Assembly: GCA_021464415.1 (NCBI GenBank)
Contig: CM038465.1
Coordinates: 78,464,919 to 78,528,918 of the forward strand
Direction of reading: 5' to 3'
DNA: 64,000 nt
Origin: Lonicera japonica
Lineage: Eukaryota; Streptophyta; Magnoliopsida; Dipsacales; Caprifoliaceae
Numbering within the stretch: the first letter of the stretch is position 1; each line of letters begins with the position of its first letter. Shown here piece after piece: positions 22,520 through 34,230 of this stretch. The notes under the pieces were generated by a model. It did not search any database, was not told where the DNA came from, and was given only the letters and a program-made list of their open reading frames with translations. Position numbers and translations under genes: made by a program.

Positions 22520-24175
22520 GCCACCCTTTGGATAAAGGGGAACAATTGACCCCTTTGAATTTTTCTTAATAATACTATTAAATTTTTACTTAGAGAAAAT
22601 GGGGGGAAAAACAAACTTTCGTAGTTCACTTTGTACCCTGCAACTTTTGAAAAAAAAAAAAAAACACTATTACCCCCTTAACAAATATTCTATTTAACTT
22701 TAACTAAAGAGTAAAATTTTTTTGGACATTCAAAATTAAAAGTTAATTTTTTTTTATTATATAAAAATTAGTGTTCTCCTTAAAATGTGATGTTGCAAAG
22801 TTAAAGTGGGAGTGCTAATTTGAGAATAATTTAAGTTCGATATTTTTAAAGTTTTAGAGCATCAATTAGAGGATTAAATTAATATTAATATATTTACAAT
22901 ATATATTTACTGCCAATCGGTCCGTATATGAACCGACCTTTTGAGACGTTTCGTCGCTAAAACATTTGGGAGTTACTTGTAGCAATGAAAAAGCGTTGAT
23001 AAAGCACCGTAAATTTTCTAAGTATATTTATATTATATTATATTATATTAGCAAACAAATAATATATGAAATAACTAAATAATTTTCCTCCCTTGAAAAC
23101 CATAGAAAAAGGGGGAAAAAGGTTTGATTTAAAACTATAGCCTTTTATATGTTTTCTCCTGTAGCGCATAGGTATATGATTTTATTTAGTACTTTCTAAT
23201 GTGATATTTATATAAGAAAATATATTAGAATGTGGCAAAATTATAGTTCGTTATTTTTATTGAAAAGAAAAATGGGGACGTTATATTTTTGCTCTCCCCA
23301 CCAAGTTACATTCGTAGCTTTTCCCCTGAGTAAAGATAATATTATTGTGACAATATAACTACCACAATTTAAAAATAATATACAACGAGACACATGATCA
23401 AATAATCAATGTAGGTTTAGTGGGGGCTCAACTTTTCTAATTTTTTTCATATACATAATATTAAAAAATATACGAGGGCAAGCTGTAAAGTAAGTAAAAA
23501 ATATAAGGTTAAAAATAATAAGGTATTACCATTAACATTTTAAAAAGTCTCCTCGAAACGTAAAAATTATAAAGTTATAAAAAAAATACATATAATGTAT
23601 CACTAAATATAGTTTTCACGTATTAAATATTCATTTGGAGTGCTAATGATTTTACTCAAATTATAATTAAAATAAACTACATTTAATAAAACCCAAGAGT
23701 ATCTCTTTCTATTTATTGATGTTTATAATTTACGCATCATTCGCTGCAATAAATTGTTTAGTTAATGACATAATGTGCACCTTGAGAGACAAATAATGGA
23801 ACTAAATCCATTTCATTATAAAATATGCTATTTTACAGAGGATAACTATGCAGCCGCAATTAAAAGGGCAGTTCCTTTTATAAATATTATAAAAAATTAG
23901 TTGCACAATTAAATGATAAATTAATTAATGAATGATAATATGTTTGTGTACAAAGAAAATAAATTATTAGATAATACCGATAATAAGAATATTATGAAAC
24001 AATTTGAAAATCTAAAAAATTGTTGAAAATCGTGACAACTTCATGAATCAAATATTTAAGTATATATTTTTATTATATGTTTTTTTCATCTATTTCTTTC
24101 TCGCTCCCATTCAAAATAATTTATGACTACGTCAGTGTCATATATATAATAATAACATATATATATATACACACA
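22520..24175. other. Intergenic between two hAT copies, no gene seen
   Basis: AT-rich sequence with A-rich and T-rich runs. A TATTA pentanucleotide run lies at about 23028-23050. G-rich text near 22520-22550 (GCCACCCTTTGG, AAAGGGG) resembles another hAT-like end, but no partner was confirmed. Confidence 0.45.
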
Positions 24176-24183
24176 CTCTGGAT

Positions 24184-25128
24184 CAGTGGCGGAAGTAGAA
24201 ATTTTGTTCAAGTGGGGCCAAACTAATAACACAACAAGAATTTTTTTGCATATACTATTGTGCTCTTCGACATGTTTGTCAAATAAAATTTTCTTCTTCC
24301 AATTACTAAACTCTTTACCAACAAATGAATCACCACCTCCTTACCTGCCAATTGACTTTGGAGTAGTGGAATCAACATTTGGAGCAAATAAATTTATATT
24401 TGACGATGTGAAATTGACATTTGAAAATGTGGATTCAATACTTGGAGTAGAATTCGAACCAACATTTCGAGAAGTAGAACTTACTCTTACTTTACTAACA
24501 TATTTCTCCATTCTATTTCTGAACAATAAAAAATGATATACTAAAATTAATTATATATTCTGAAATATCTTTATCAACTCAATATTAAACCTACTATAAC
24601 CAACAAACACATATATTAATCTAAATATTAATTTATCAAATAACAATCTAATAAGCAAATCAACCTCAATAATCAAATTTAATATCAATATTTAACAATT
24701 TAAGAAACAAATCAATATTAATAAATAATAACCAACGCACAAATATATTAACAATTTAAAAAGCAAATCACCATTAAAACACCTAAATCTTAATATTCAA
24801 AATAAAAAAAAATTAGTATAAGATTATAAGAAAAAAAATTCTAACTTCAGGGGTTAAAAGTCACAAAAAAAAAGGAAGCAAAGAACGGAGTGCAAAACAA
24901 ATGAAGAACAAATATGAAAAATCAAAGGAAGAGTAAACAAAAAAGATACTGCCCACTGGTTCAATTAGACATCGGACCAAGACTTAATTACATGGCTTGT
25001 CCCCTGTACTTATAGATCTTATTACACAAGTACCCCTCATCCACTAATCTCTCTTAATTACACAAGCAACTCCTGATTTTTACACTATCGCACAAAAATA
25101 CCTATACTCGGTAAAATCTCCGCCCCTG
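24184..25128. mobile_element. hAT-type element, family member 2 (inverted)
   Basis: The left end is CAGTGGCGGAAGTAGAAATT. The right end, reverse complemented, is CAGGGGCGGAGATTTTACCG. The flanks are CTCTGGAT (24176-24183) and CTCCGAAT (25129-25136), a degenerate 8-bp TSD. The right part, reverse complemented, contains ACCGAGTATAGG and a chain of short phrases also present near the left end of 21889-22511. An open frame at 24186-24536 shows no transposase domain. Confidence 0.8.
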
Positions 25129-25136
25129 CTCCGAAT

Positions 25137-25599
25137 TAAGTCTTTTATCATGTGTTTGAATGGAGACAAAAAACTTAAAATTTGAGTAAAAGTCAGAATT
25201 TGTAGCACGAAAAAGTAGAAATTTATCATTTGGTAAAATTAGCGAAGAATTTAAAATTTTACACATGATAAATTTTCTTGATTTTGACTTTTAAAAATTT
25301 CGACTTAAAATTTTATGGTCCGAGACGTTATTTTTCAAATTCTAGCTTAAAATAAGTAATATTATAATTTATGATATTTTTTAAATTCTAAATATAAGAA
25401 GTTCAAACATTAAAAATTATAATAAAAAAAATAATTATATTATTTACAAGAATTATTTCATATAAGCACGGTTAATTTTATATGTAAGCACCCAAATATT
25501 AAACAAATGAATACGTAAATTGGTGGGGGCGTAATGCGTATACTCCGATTTTTAACGGTGGCCGCGGCAGTGGTGGTGGTTAATCTTATCATCAAAGAG
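25137..25599. other. Upstream flank of the bHLH gene
   Basis: AT-rich at first, then a short GC-rich stretch (GGTGGCCGCGGCAGTGG, about 25557-25573), where base composition changes ahead of the bHLH gene. No gene. Confidence 0.4.
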
Positions 25600-25627
25600 C
25601 TCTCATTTTGATGCAGACAGGCGTGGG

Positions 25628-25635
25628 TATAAATG
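25628..25635 (+). promoter_or_regulatory. Candidate TATA box of the bHLH gene
   Basis: TATAAATG in GC-richer surroundings, about 870 bp upstream of the start codon. This leaves room for a 5' leader with an intron: a possible donor follows GAAGTGG near 25958, and an acceptor TTTCTTTAG ends at 26359. Transcript data are lacking, so this is a candidate only. Confidence 0.4.
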
Positions 25636-26363
25636 CAGGAACTTTGCCATTAATAAGACTCTTTTTTCTTTTTAAGTTTCTTCAAATACCCCCATTTCCA
25701 TTGGATTTTCTTCTCCTATTTCTTTATGTATGGGGCTCACTCCGCTTCAGAAACTCTTGTTATTACTCTCATCTTTATTTCACTGGTGTTTGTATTTTAG
25801 CATAATACATACGGTGACAGTACATGTACTACATCTCAGTTTCTGGCTGAGCTGAAAATACAGGAGGACTGGACTGGAGGAGGTTGAAGAATTCAATTAA
25901 AGTTTTTCATCAGTAAAAAAAGCTTCAGAGCACCCAAAAGTAGAACTGAATCTGAAGTGGGTATCTTTTCTCTTCCCACTTTTAGTTGGGTCTTTTTCTT
26001 TCTCTGTTTCAGAGCTGCTGCTGGCTGCTCTGTACTCTGTCTAGGGTTTTTATTACTCCAGGGTTTGAATTGCTATTTATGATGCTGATATTCAATATTT
26101 GCGTCTAATTAACTGCTTCTCAACACTCGACCTTTTGACATCTTTATGTTTTCTTCGACCATTCCATTGTGCAATTTAGCAGCCATTATTACTACATATT
26201 CAGTAAATTTTTTTTATCAGCGTTTGTATTTGTATTTGTTTTTAATTTTTACTTCTTCATCTCATAAATTAAAGTTTTATGTACGAAGTCATTGCTTTGA
26301 TATGGGTTTTGGTAGTTTCTGACTTTTCTTTTTCATGTGGGTGTTTGATCTTTCTTTAGGTCA

Positions 26364-26402
26364 ATGAGCAGCCGGGGCTTTTTGTGCTGTTCAATCTTGT
26401 AG
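26364..26402 (+). promoter_or_regulatory. Upstream ORF 1 in the bHLH leader (12 codons)
   Basis: ATG at 26364, just after the probable leader acceptor at 26359, opens a 12-residue frame ending TAG. It lies wholly before the main start. The frame is read directly; any regulatory role is inference. Confidence 0.5.
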
Positions 26403-26411
26403 CTTCGGTTT

Positions 26412-26513
26412 ATGCAAGTTCATTGGTCCACTGTTTTAAGAGGGGATTTGGTTCTGGCTTCTTTGGCTTTTCTTGTCAAAGAGAGGTGGATAACTGGGTA
26501 TGTCTGGCCATGA
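26412..26513 (+). promoter_or_regulatory. Upstream ORF 2 overlapping the bHLH start
   Basis: ATG at 26412 opens a 33-codon frame that ends TGA at 26511-26513. It overlaps the main ATG (26500) by 14 bases in another frame. A ribosome that translates it passes the main start, so it would be expected to repress the main ORF if the leader includes it. An in-frame TAA just before 26500 shows the main frame cannot start further upstream. Confidence 0.5.
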
Positions 26514-29500
26514 TAAATTTGAGCCAGAAAACAGAAATGAGGATCCAGTGGACTACAATTTTCTCACCAACACATCAATGGGAATGATTCCCATAACCAA
26601 TCCCATGTCAGTTTGTAAAGGAGATCTGTTAGAGTCCTCTACTTGTTCCTCTGCCTCCATGGTGGACTCATTTTGCCCCATCATTTGGGACCAGCCCCAC
26701 AATCCCCCGCAGGACCTAGCTTTCTGTGACATTAATACGCAAAACAATGCTAGTACCTTGAGCATGCTTGGATTTAGAAAAACTGGTTTTGGCCCTCCAA
26801 GAATGGGTATTGAGAGAACAGTTGTTGATATGGGTTGGACTCCACCGAATTCATTGTTGAAAGGGGGAATGCTTGTCCCACCAAGTACATCTAGGATGCT
26901 GCCCCAGGCTTTGTCTCAGATTCCAGCTGATTCGGGCTTCATTGAGCGAGCAGCTAGGTTCTCGTGCTTTAATGGAGGGAATTTTGGTGATATGATGAAC
27001 CCTTTTGGTGTTCTTGAATCTGTGAGTACTTATTCTAGGGGTGTGGCATCAATGCAAGGGCCAAATGAGATGAACAAGGTTGAAGATTGTAAAGATAATT
27101 CTTTCTCGGTTCAGCGCGGGGCTATTGAAGGGAGCCCACTCGATAATCAGAAGAGGAGTGAGAGCTTTGTGAGGTCTCTTGATGAAGCAAAACAAGTTGT
27201 TGGTGTGTCTGGTAATGAGTCTGGTGAAGCAGAATTTAGTGGCGGTGGTGGTGGTCAAGAGGAGCAATCACTATTTGAGGGTGCAGATAGGGAAACTTCT
27301 GCCAGGGGGCATAGCCCAAACAAAAGGAAAAGAAGTGAGAAGGTAATAAATCATACCTATCCTTTTTTCTGTGAGATTTTTTTCCTTTTTCTTTGATCAA
27401 TTAGAATTGCCTTGATTCATGCTATATTTTGCATTTGTTGCCATTTAGGATAATGAACTTGATCAAAGTAAGGGTACCCCACAAACACCTGTGGAAGCTA
27501 TGAAGGATAGCGTCGAAATTCAGAAGAAAGGAGACCAAAACCCAAATTCAACAACCAATAGGCCCAGTGGAAAAAATGGTAAGCAGGGAGCAGATCCACT
27601 CAAGGAAGATTACATACATATTAGAGCACGAAGAGGCCAGGCGACAAACAGCCACAGTCTTGCAGAGAGAGTAAGACTTACTTTATGATTGTTGTTTTAG
27701 TTGAAATGGAAGTTAAGATTTTGTATATTAGTAATTTGAATTGGAAATGATTATGCTTTGATTAACAGGTGAGAAGGGAAAAGATCAGTGAGAGGATGAA
27801 GTTTCTTCAGGACCTTGTACCTGGTTGCAGCAAGGTTAGTTCACTGGAAGTCATTCTTCAGGGGACAAAATTCAGTTGAATTCTTGAATACAATCCGAGT
27901 AAGGCTTGGTACTGTTGTTAATATATGCGAATTGATTCATTTTTTGCAGGTAACAGGGAAAGCAGTTATGCTAGATGAAATCATTAACTACGTACAATCA
28001 CTACAACGACAAGTTGAGGTACGCCAGTCAATAATGTTTGTGTGTCCTAGTAATTTTAGACCAATGAAAGCTTCATTTTGCTTGAAGTTCTGTTTGGATA
28101 CTTAAAATTAGAATGTGAAACAAAGTTCATAGTATCTTATAAAAAGGCCTTTGGATACTTAATAACGTTCTATATTTCTTTACGCTCAGAAATCTGAGGC
28201 TTAACCCTCCAAACTTGCTTCACAATAGGCTTTTTACTACAATTATTCTCCAAATGTCCAAACATATGACAATATTGACACTGAGACAGTACCCATTCAT
28301 ATTCAACTTTTTGATCAATCATTACTCCATTTGGCTCTTGTAAAGCAACTACCTCAGGCAAAGAGTCATTAACACTAACCTCCACGCAAACTCTAGCATA
28401 AGTCAGTCTACTTCTCTGAGCAGTCATTATATCAGTAAACAAAGGCCTTCCCACCAAGCTAGCTATTCTACTCAACATCGAAGTAGACCACAAATGAAGC
28501 TTTAAACCAGGAAACTTCACCCAAATTGGAACCACAGACAAGCCCTCTAACACTCTAAGAGGTTTAGCATCAAAGTGCCAAGGACCATTCTCCAACACTC
28601 TAAGCCTAACATCGGCATCATCAATTTCTATGATATACACTCCAGTTTTCAATAAGCAAATATTCCTCACACCATAGCCCCTCCACTTCCTCCCAAAGAA
28701 TTGTTTCATGACATAAAATGGAGGTTTAGCACCTAATACATATACAAAAGCTTTCCTCCATCTCTCACATTCCTCAACAACATCATCCTCAGTAAACGCA
28801 ACTATTTTCTTTCCATTAAACTCCATTGGTTTCACAAAACTCAACTGAACACCGGCATCCTTATTACGATTCTGAGCTGCTATATTTGCCCATGACCTGA
28901 CAGGACTAGCATGAGGCATGCCCTGCCCCACCAATGGAGTAAACTCCTCATCATAATCACGCACTTCACATTCCTTTTTATCCGTGTTAATAACCCCATT
29001 AAAGCGAATTTTCAACAACTCAAGTTCAGAAGTTCTGCTTCCTTTTCTTTCAATTTCTCTGATAACACACTGAGATTCAGTCTTAATTCTACATTAGAAC
29101 GCCTTGTCTTAAGCACTTCCTCAGCCAGCTCATCCAACTTCTGATCCCCAATCGGATTAAGCACAGTAGCTTCTCCACTCACCTTATTACCTTCCAACAT
29201 ACTGATTTTCTCTCTCTGAGAATCCAGGACATGAAGGAGATTATCATTTTCCCTCCGCAAATCATCAAACTTCGAATCCATCTCCAAATTACACTTCGCA
29301 GCCCTAGACTCATCCAATTTCTCCGGCGTTAAACTACTATGATCATCTCCAACCTTAATCATAGAGGCAGGAGCAATAGCAGGTTTCGGCCACAAATTTG
29401 ACACAAAATCCTTAGAAAAAATGTCCTTCGGAGGTTCTCAAAAACGAGTAGAATGTCTCATGAACTCAATCGCAGCAATACAGGCATGGAACAAAGTGAA

Positions 29501-30817
29501 ACAACGAACAGCAGTGATGGAGATGTCGTAGGCGGCGAGTCAGTGGTAAAAGACGGTGATGAAGGTGGCGATGATAGGCGAGGAAAGACGGTGGACGATG
29601 TTGGTTGCGATGATAGGCGAGGGAAGATGGTGGAGATAGGCGGCGATGGCGGTGGCGTACAATTCACGCAGTCAAATCTCAAAATACTCAGAATTCAAGT
29701 CTCAAGATCAACTGTTGGGAATTTTATCTATATTCAACCTTGTAAATCATAATCCTGTAAAGAATACATTGGTGGTTAATATGTCAAAACTTTTCCTTTT
29801 TCACAGTTTCTATCAATGAAGCTGGCAACTGTAAATCCTCGGCTGGATTTTAACATTGAAGCGCTCCTAGCAAAAGATGTAAGAGAACAAACAGCAACCA
29901 TTACTGCAAGTAACTTTGTGCATGTGTATAACTTATGTATTTTCATTCACATTAATGAATTCAAATTTTATCACAGATCCTTCAATCACGAGCTGGTTCT
30001 TCATCCACACATGGTTTTCATCAGGATATGGTAATGCCTTATCCTCAGCTGCATCCATCTCAACCTGGATTAATTCCTAGCACGGGAAATTATTCAGATG
30101 CGCTTCGAAGAACCATTGGTTCCCAGTTGACAGCCATGAGCGGAGGGTTCAAGGAATCTTCTTCTCAGGTAAATTTCCATCATTAGAAAGTTTCCAGGAA
30201 CCAGGATGCACACTTTTTCTGTTAGTGTGTTTGATTGCAAAAGGGGGAAAGGAATTGTTTTGAGCGAAATGAATTTTTCTTTTTTAATTGCATTACTTTC
30301 TAGCCTAAAAGTAGTTTGTAACATATGCCAACCCTTTTCATTGCGGAAAAGATTTCTTACCCCCCTCCCCTAAGAATTGGCTTCCTTGTTTTCAACGAAT
30401 TGGATGGGTTCATAGCCATCCCGTATTCGGTATTCCAGTCCCATGGAACTTATTTCCGTGGAAAAATATTGGCTATCAAACCCCACAAAAGCTGGAAAAT
30501 TTTGACTAATTTCCATGGAAACTAAATTCTTTCCATTCAAAGACACCCTTATTCATTTCTATTCATTTGATGTATCTTACTGCAGGTTCCCAATGTTTGG
30601 GAGGATGAGCTCCACAATGTTATCCAGCTGATGGGCTTCAATTCCAACACTGCTCCCCTCAGCACTCAAGATTTAAGTGGTATTAGAAATAACCTGTAAA
30701 CTTTCCCACAATAACTCACTGATGAAGTATGATCAGTAGAATTGTTAATCTAAGCACAAGTCTCTTCTGCATTTTTCAGGGTCTATGCCATCTGGCCATA
30801 TGAAAGCTGAACCCTAA
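26500..30817 (+). CDS. BHLH49: bHLH transcription factor, bHLH49-type
   Basis: Predicted DNA-binding transcription factor of the nucleus. Eight coding exons join in frame with GT-AG borders: 26500-27342, 27449-27670, 27769-27834, 27950-28018, 29807-29878, 29977-30168, 30586-30679 and 30780-30817. The product is about 531 residues. The N-terminal 281 residues are low-complexity, with a Gly run. The bHLH region is at about residues 335-405. Its basic part has His350, Glu354 and Arg358, the H-E-R pattern of G-box/E-box binders, and it is followed by [20 protein letters not shown] (helix 2). The tail contains SAGSS-like text, then LRRTIGSQL and [12 protein letters not shown], typical of the bHLH49/62/78 group. 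From memory, Arabidopsis bHLH49 (ACE1) promotes cell elongation through HBI1/IBH1 interplay. All splice sites look intact. A LINE relic sits antisense in intron 4. The exact paralogue rests on domain pattern plus synteny with the next gene. Confidence 0.92.
28177..29726 (-). mobile_element. L1-type LINE ORF1 relic in bHLH intron 4
   Basis: On the minus strand, 29404-29012 encodes a coiled-coil-like segment (heptads around [15 protein letters not shown]). A -1/+2 shift at about 29012-29018 leads into 29018-28170. That second part has the DUF4283-type RNA-binding region ([40 protein letters not shown]) and ends with a CCHC knuckle, [14 protein letters not shown]. This is ORF1 of plant L1-like retrotransposons. 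ORF2 (endonuclease/reverse transcriptase) is absent and no poly-A tail is visible, so the copy lost its 3' part. The word TCTATATT at 28169-28176 and 29727-29734 could be a TSD. Removing the insertion leaves an intron of about 230 bp. Confidence 0.85.
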
Positions 30818-32449
30818 TTGTTGCGTTATCGTCTTTCATATTGCCATTATTATCATTTGAAGTTTGGCCGGTCCATTCGTCCTGTGGCCAAACAATGAAG
30901 CTTATTACATTATGATGCAGCAGCAGCAGCAGCAGCCTCTTCGTTTTCTTTTTCCTATTCTAGAACATTATTTGTAATTTAGCCGAAAGGATGAATTTAG
31001 AAGTTCTTGGGATCGCAAGAGGATTTGTGGTCTAGATGTGTAAATATTTATCCGCTGAAGGTGCTCGTGTTCAATCAATGAGGGAGATGAAATTGGATTA
31101 CCCATTGCTTTTAGTTTCAAAGCATTCGCTTAAGTCTTGGCTGAACTGTTTAGGTACTTGAATAAATATAAAGTGCAATCGTAATATATGCGGTTGCTGA
31201 AAAGTGAGTTGGAAGTGGATTATCCTTCTTTTCTACTAAGGTTGTGTTTGTTTTGCTGAAAACTTATTGCAATTGAAACTCTTTTCAATATAAAGAGTTT
31301 TGCACGTAAATTGAATGTGTCGTGCCTCTTTAGATGGTATTAGAAAGAATGAAAATCAATTGAACTAATTTTTAACATGCATGGATTTTTATCAAAAATT
31401 TAATAATTGTAAAACAAATTATTCTTCCGCCTTCAATGCCGGTCAAACACAATATTGTACTTTGGGAATGCTCCCCTTCATTTTCTTTTCTGTTTTCTTA
31501 AAATATGCGAGCCTTCAAGTATGTTATTTATCACAGGCAAGGATTAAGATACACAAATATTGAACTCGAAGGATCGTATTTTTTAAAAAAGTAAAAACTG
31601 CAACTTACAAGAAAAAAAAGAATAAAAACCGCATTTGAAATTATTCGAGAATAAAAAGATTTTCTCTATTTACTTGCTTGTTAATAAAGTTTGTGACTTT
31701 TTTTGGAATATTTGTTGAAAATGAAAAGGAGTGAGTCAAAAGTTCAAATAAGGTGATGGTTCACTGGGACACATCCTAGTATTTATGACGGTGATCTCTT
31801 CAGAGGAATAGACAGACCATTAAAAGATCAACCATAAATTAAATATATCAGATACGAGGAGATTTCCTCTCTTGGGTAGGACCATACAAGTTTTCGACAA
31901 GTCCTACAAAAATTCATTTGACGGTGTATTGCTGTGTTTGAAACTCAATACTAAATATTATAATTGTAATTGAATGCAGAAATTAGCTTACGCAATTTTA
32001 ATTTTTCTGATTAATTTTCTAAAGTTTGACATTGAATTTACGAATACACGTCGACTTGTATTTTTTTGACAATAACAGGGAACTCTTAAAATTATAGATA
32101 AACTAGCAAAAATCCAACCAAAATAAATTCTTTTGCGGATGATTACAAAATTCGACTATTTACCTTTTTTTTTTTTTCTCGTTTTCCTTTAACTGATCCG
32201 AATCGTTGTGGCTTTGAATTGTTGCTTTAAAAACTAAAAATGTAAAATTTTATTAGCTTAAATAGAAATATGTTGTAAAATATTGATACGTGGATGTCTA
32301 TATATTATATTTAAAGATATAATTTGTCCCACAATGGAATTGTGGTATGAATGAGGATATTACCTCATAGTGTATATATATATTGTAACTTTTCACACAT
32401 TGATTTTGTAAAGAAGTAAGGAGTTAACCCTACCCATATATCAGTTGAA
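30818..32449. other. bHLH 3' flank and intergenic
   Basis: About the first 300 bases are likely 3' untranslated region, including a CAG microsatellite (about 30917-30936). The rest is AT-rich with no gene seen. Confidence 0.5.
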
Positions 32450-33018
32450 ACATTAGATATATATATATATATATATATATATTGTAAGGAATGTTATTTG
32501 TGTTATGCAAAGTCAGTTGAATAAGAAAATTTCTTTTATTTTCTTCTTTCTCTATTATTTTAACAAAATATTAGATATATATATTTCTTTTATTTTCTTC
32601 TTTCTCTATTAATTTAACAAAACATTAGATATATATATATATATATATTTGTAAGGAATATTATTTGTGTTGTATGCAAAGTAGAATCAACAAAAGAAAT
32701 CAAATGTTGATATATCAATTTAATAACCCATGGGCCTAAATTGAGTGGTTTTTTTTTCTCGTGGGTTAGGCTAGATTCAATTGAATGCCATATGAGTTGA
32801 GTTTAGGGAAAACATTAGATATATATATATATATATATATATTTATAAGGAATATTATTCGTGTTGTATGCAAATTAGAATCAACAGAAGAAATCAAATG
32901 TTGATATATCAATTTAATAACCCGTGGGCCTAAATTGAGGTTTTTTTTTTTGTCGGGGGGGGGGGGGGGGGGGGGGGGGGGGCTAGATTCAATTGAACGC
33001 CATATGAGTTGAGTTTGG
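32450..33018 (+). repeat. Tandem duplication of a 190-bp TA-microsatellite unit
   Basis: Two long units begin at about 32622 and 32810 with ACATTAGAT and a TA run. They continue with GTAAGGAATATTAT (or TATAAGG...), GTTGATATATCAATTTAAT, GGGCCTAAATTGAG and GATTCAATTGAA. A partial third unit precedes them at 32450. A separate 56-bp piece (TTTCTTTTATTTTCTTC) is duplicated at 32532 and 32585. In the last unit the stretch CTCGTGGGTTAG of unit 1 is replaced by GTC plus 28 G residues. Confidence 0.85.
32955..32982. repeat. Poly-G tract of 28 nt
   Basis: Uninterrupted run of G inside the second copy of the 190-bp tandem unit. The first copy has GTGGGTTAGG at the same place. Confidence 0.95.
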
Positions 33019-33625
33019 GGTTATCTATGTTAAACATAAATTATTTTATATATGTTCAAACTCGAGCTCGGTTCAAAGTAAAACTCACTTTATTTGCTCA
33101 AATTCAATTAAAAATTTAATACATGCTTTACACTCAAGTTCTGGCCAGCTCATATAGGATTAATAAGCATAATCTAAAGTTTGCAACGCTATGAAAAGTC
33201 TAAAAATTTCTAAACAAAATTCCAATCCTAAAATACCATTGCATAAAATTCCTCCAAAAACTACTACACTATTATACGACTAAGTAAAAGTGGTGTGATT
33301 CATATGGATGGTTTTTAAACCCTAACAATAGTCCATAGGGATAATAAATTATACATTGACGTAACTTAATACAAGCGGGCTGTCCTAGTTCCGGCTGAAC
33401 ACTTGAAGTTCAATATGTTCCAAGAGTTACCTAAAAAATAGAATCAAAGTGACATCATTTTCAAAAAGAAAAAGCAAAGAAATATATATTGCTTGCAATA
33501 TTAAATTTAGGGGTGTTTGATTTTACCTTTAAATATTTAATAATAGAGATTTAAGTATTCAGAGATGTAATAAGTTATTTGTTTTTTTAAATCATTAAGA
33601 GCTTAATGACATTTTTTTTAATGAT
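33019..33625. other. Intergenic, no gene seen
   Basis: AT-rich sequence with no recognisable gene or element. Confidence 0.5.
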
Positions 33626-33635
33626 TAAGGATCAA

Positions 33636-34025
33636 GGGGAAGGATCTAAAGAGGACCATTTATTTGGTCCTTAAATGCGGACCAATCATTTTGAGAGAGT
33701 AAACGGATGAATTTTTTGATGAAACTTGGTGAAGATGATCTCTATGATTAGTAGATCATCTCCACTAAATTTTATCAAAAAATTCAACCGGAAAGTGAGT
33801 TATCTAAACATCTTAAATTTTAACGGTTATAAAAGCACATATATATCAACTTTTTAGTTAACTATCTTCCCGATTGAATTTTTCGATGAAATTTGGTGTA
33901 AGTGATCTACTAATCATGAATATCATATTCACCAAGTTTCATCAAAAAATTCATTTATTTACCCTCTCAAAATAATTGGTCCACATTTAAGGACCAAAAA
34001 ATTGGTCCTCTTAAGATCCTTCCCC
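33636..34025. mobile_element. Full-length nested-hairpin MITE with 10-bp TSD
   Basis: The 390-bp unit starts GGGGAAGGATCTAAAGAGGA. Its right end, reverse complemented, is GGGGAAGGATCTTAAGAGGA. The two arms match for well over 100 bp. It is flanked by the perfect 10-bp duplication TAAGGATCAA at 33626-33635 and 34026-34035. Long arms plus a 9-11 bp TSD indicate a Mutator-type MITE. Each arm has an inner hairpin, ATTTTTTGATGAAA[C/T]TTGGTG, as in the copy at 1311. It is non-coding. Confidence 0.93.
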
Positions 34026-34035
34026 TAAGGATCAA

Positions 34036-34230
34036 ACATTAAAATGTATCAACCATGTTAAATGCTTAATATGAAATTTAAACGATTGTTTTAAACAAAC
34101 ACTTAATGTTAAGAGATTCATTTAGAAAAAAATAAAATAAAACATCATTTCCGGTTCTGAGATTCAACATTTAATAATTAACATTTAACAATCAAAAGTT
34201 AAAAGTTAAAAAAAAATTAAATGTACCCTT
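34036..34230. other. Short spacer, no gene
   Basis: AT-rich sequence with repeated AACATTTAA words. Nothing else seen. Confidence 0.4.

Noticed and set aside
26384..26587. Open frame starting with a GTG just before the bHLH start
   Set aside because: It has no ATG at its start and no homology, and it overlaps the well-supported bHLH exon in another frame.
29453..29752. Plus-strand frame with Gly/Asp-rich residues
   Set aside because: It is the antisense of the LINE relic's 5' region inside a bHLH intron and shows no recognisable domain.
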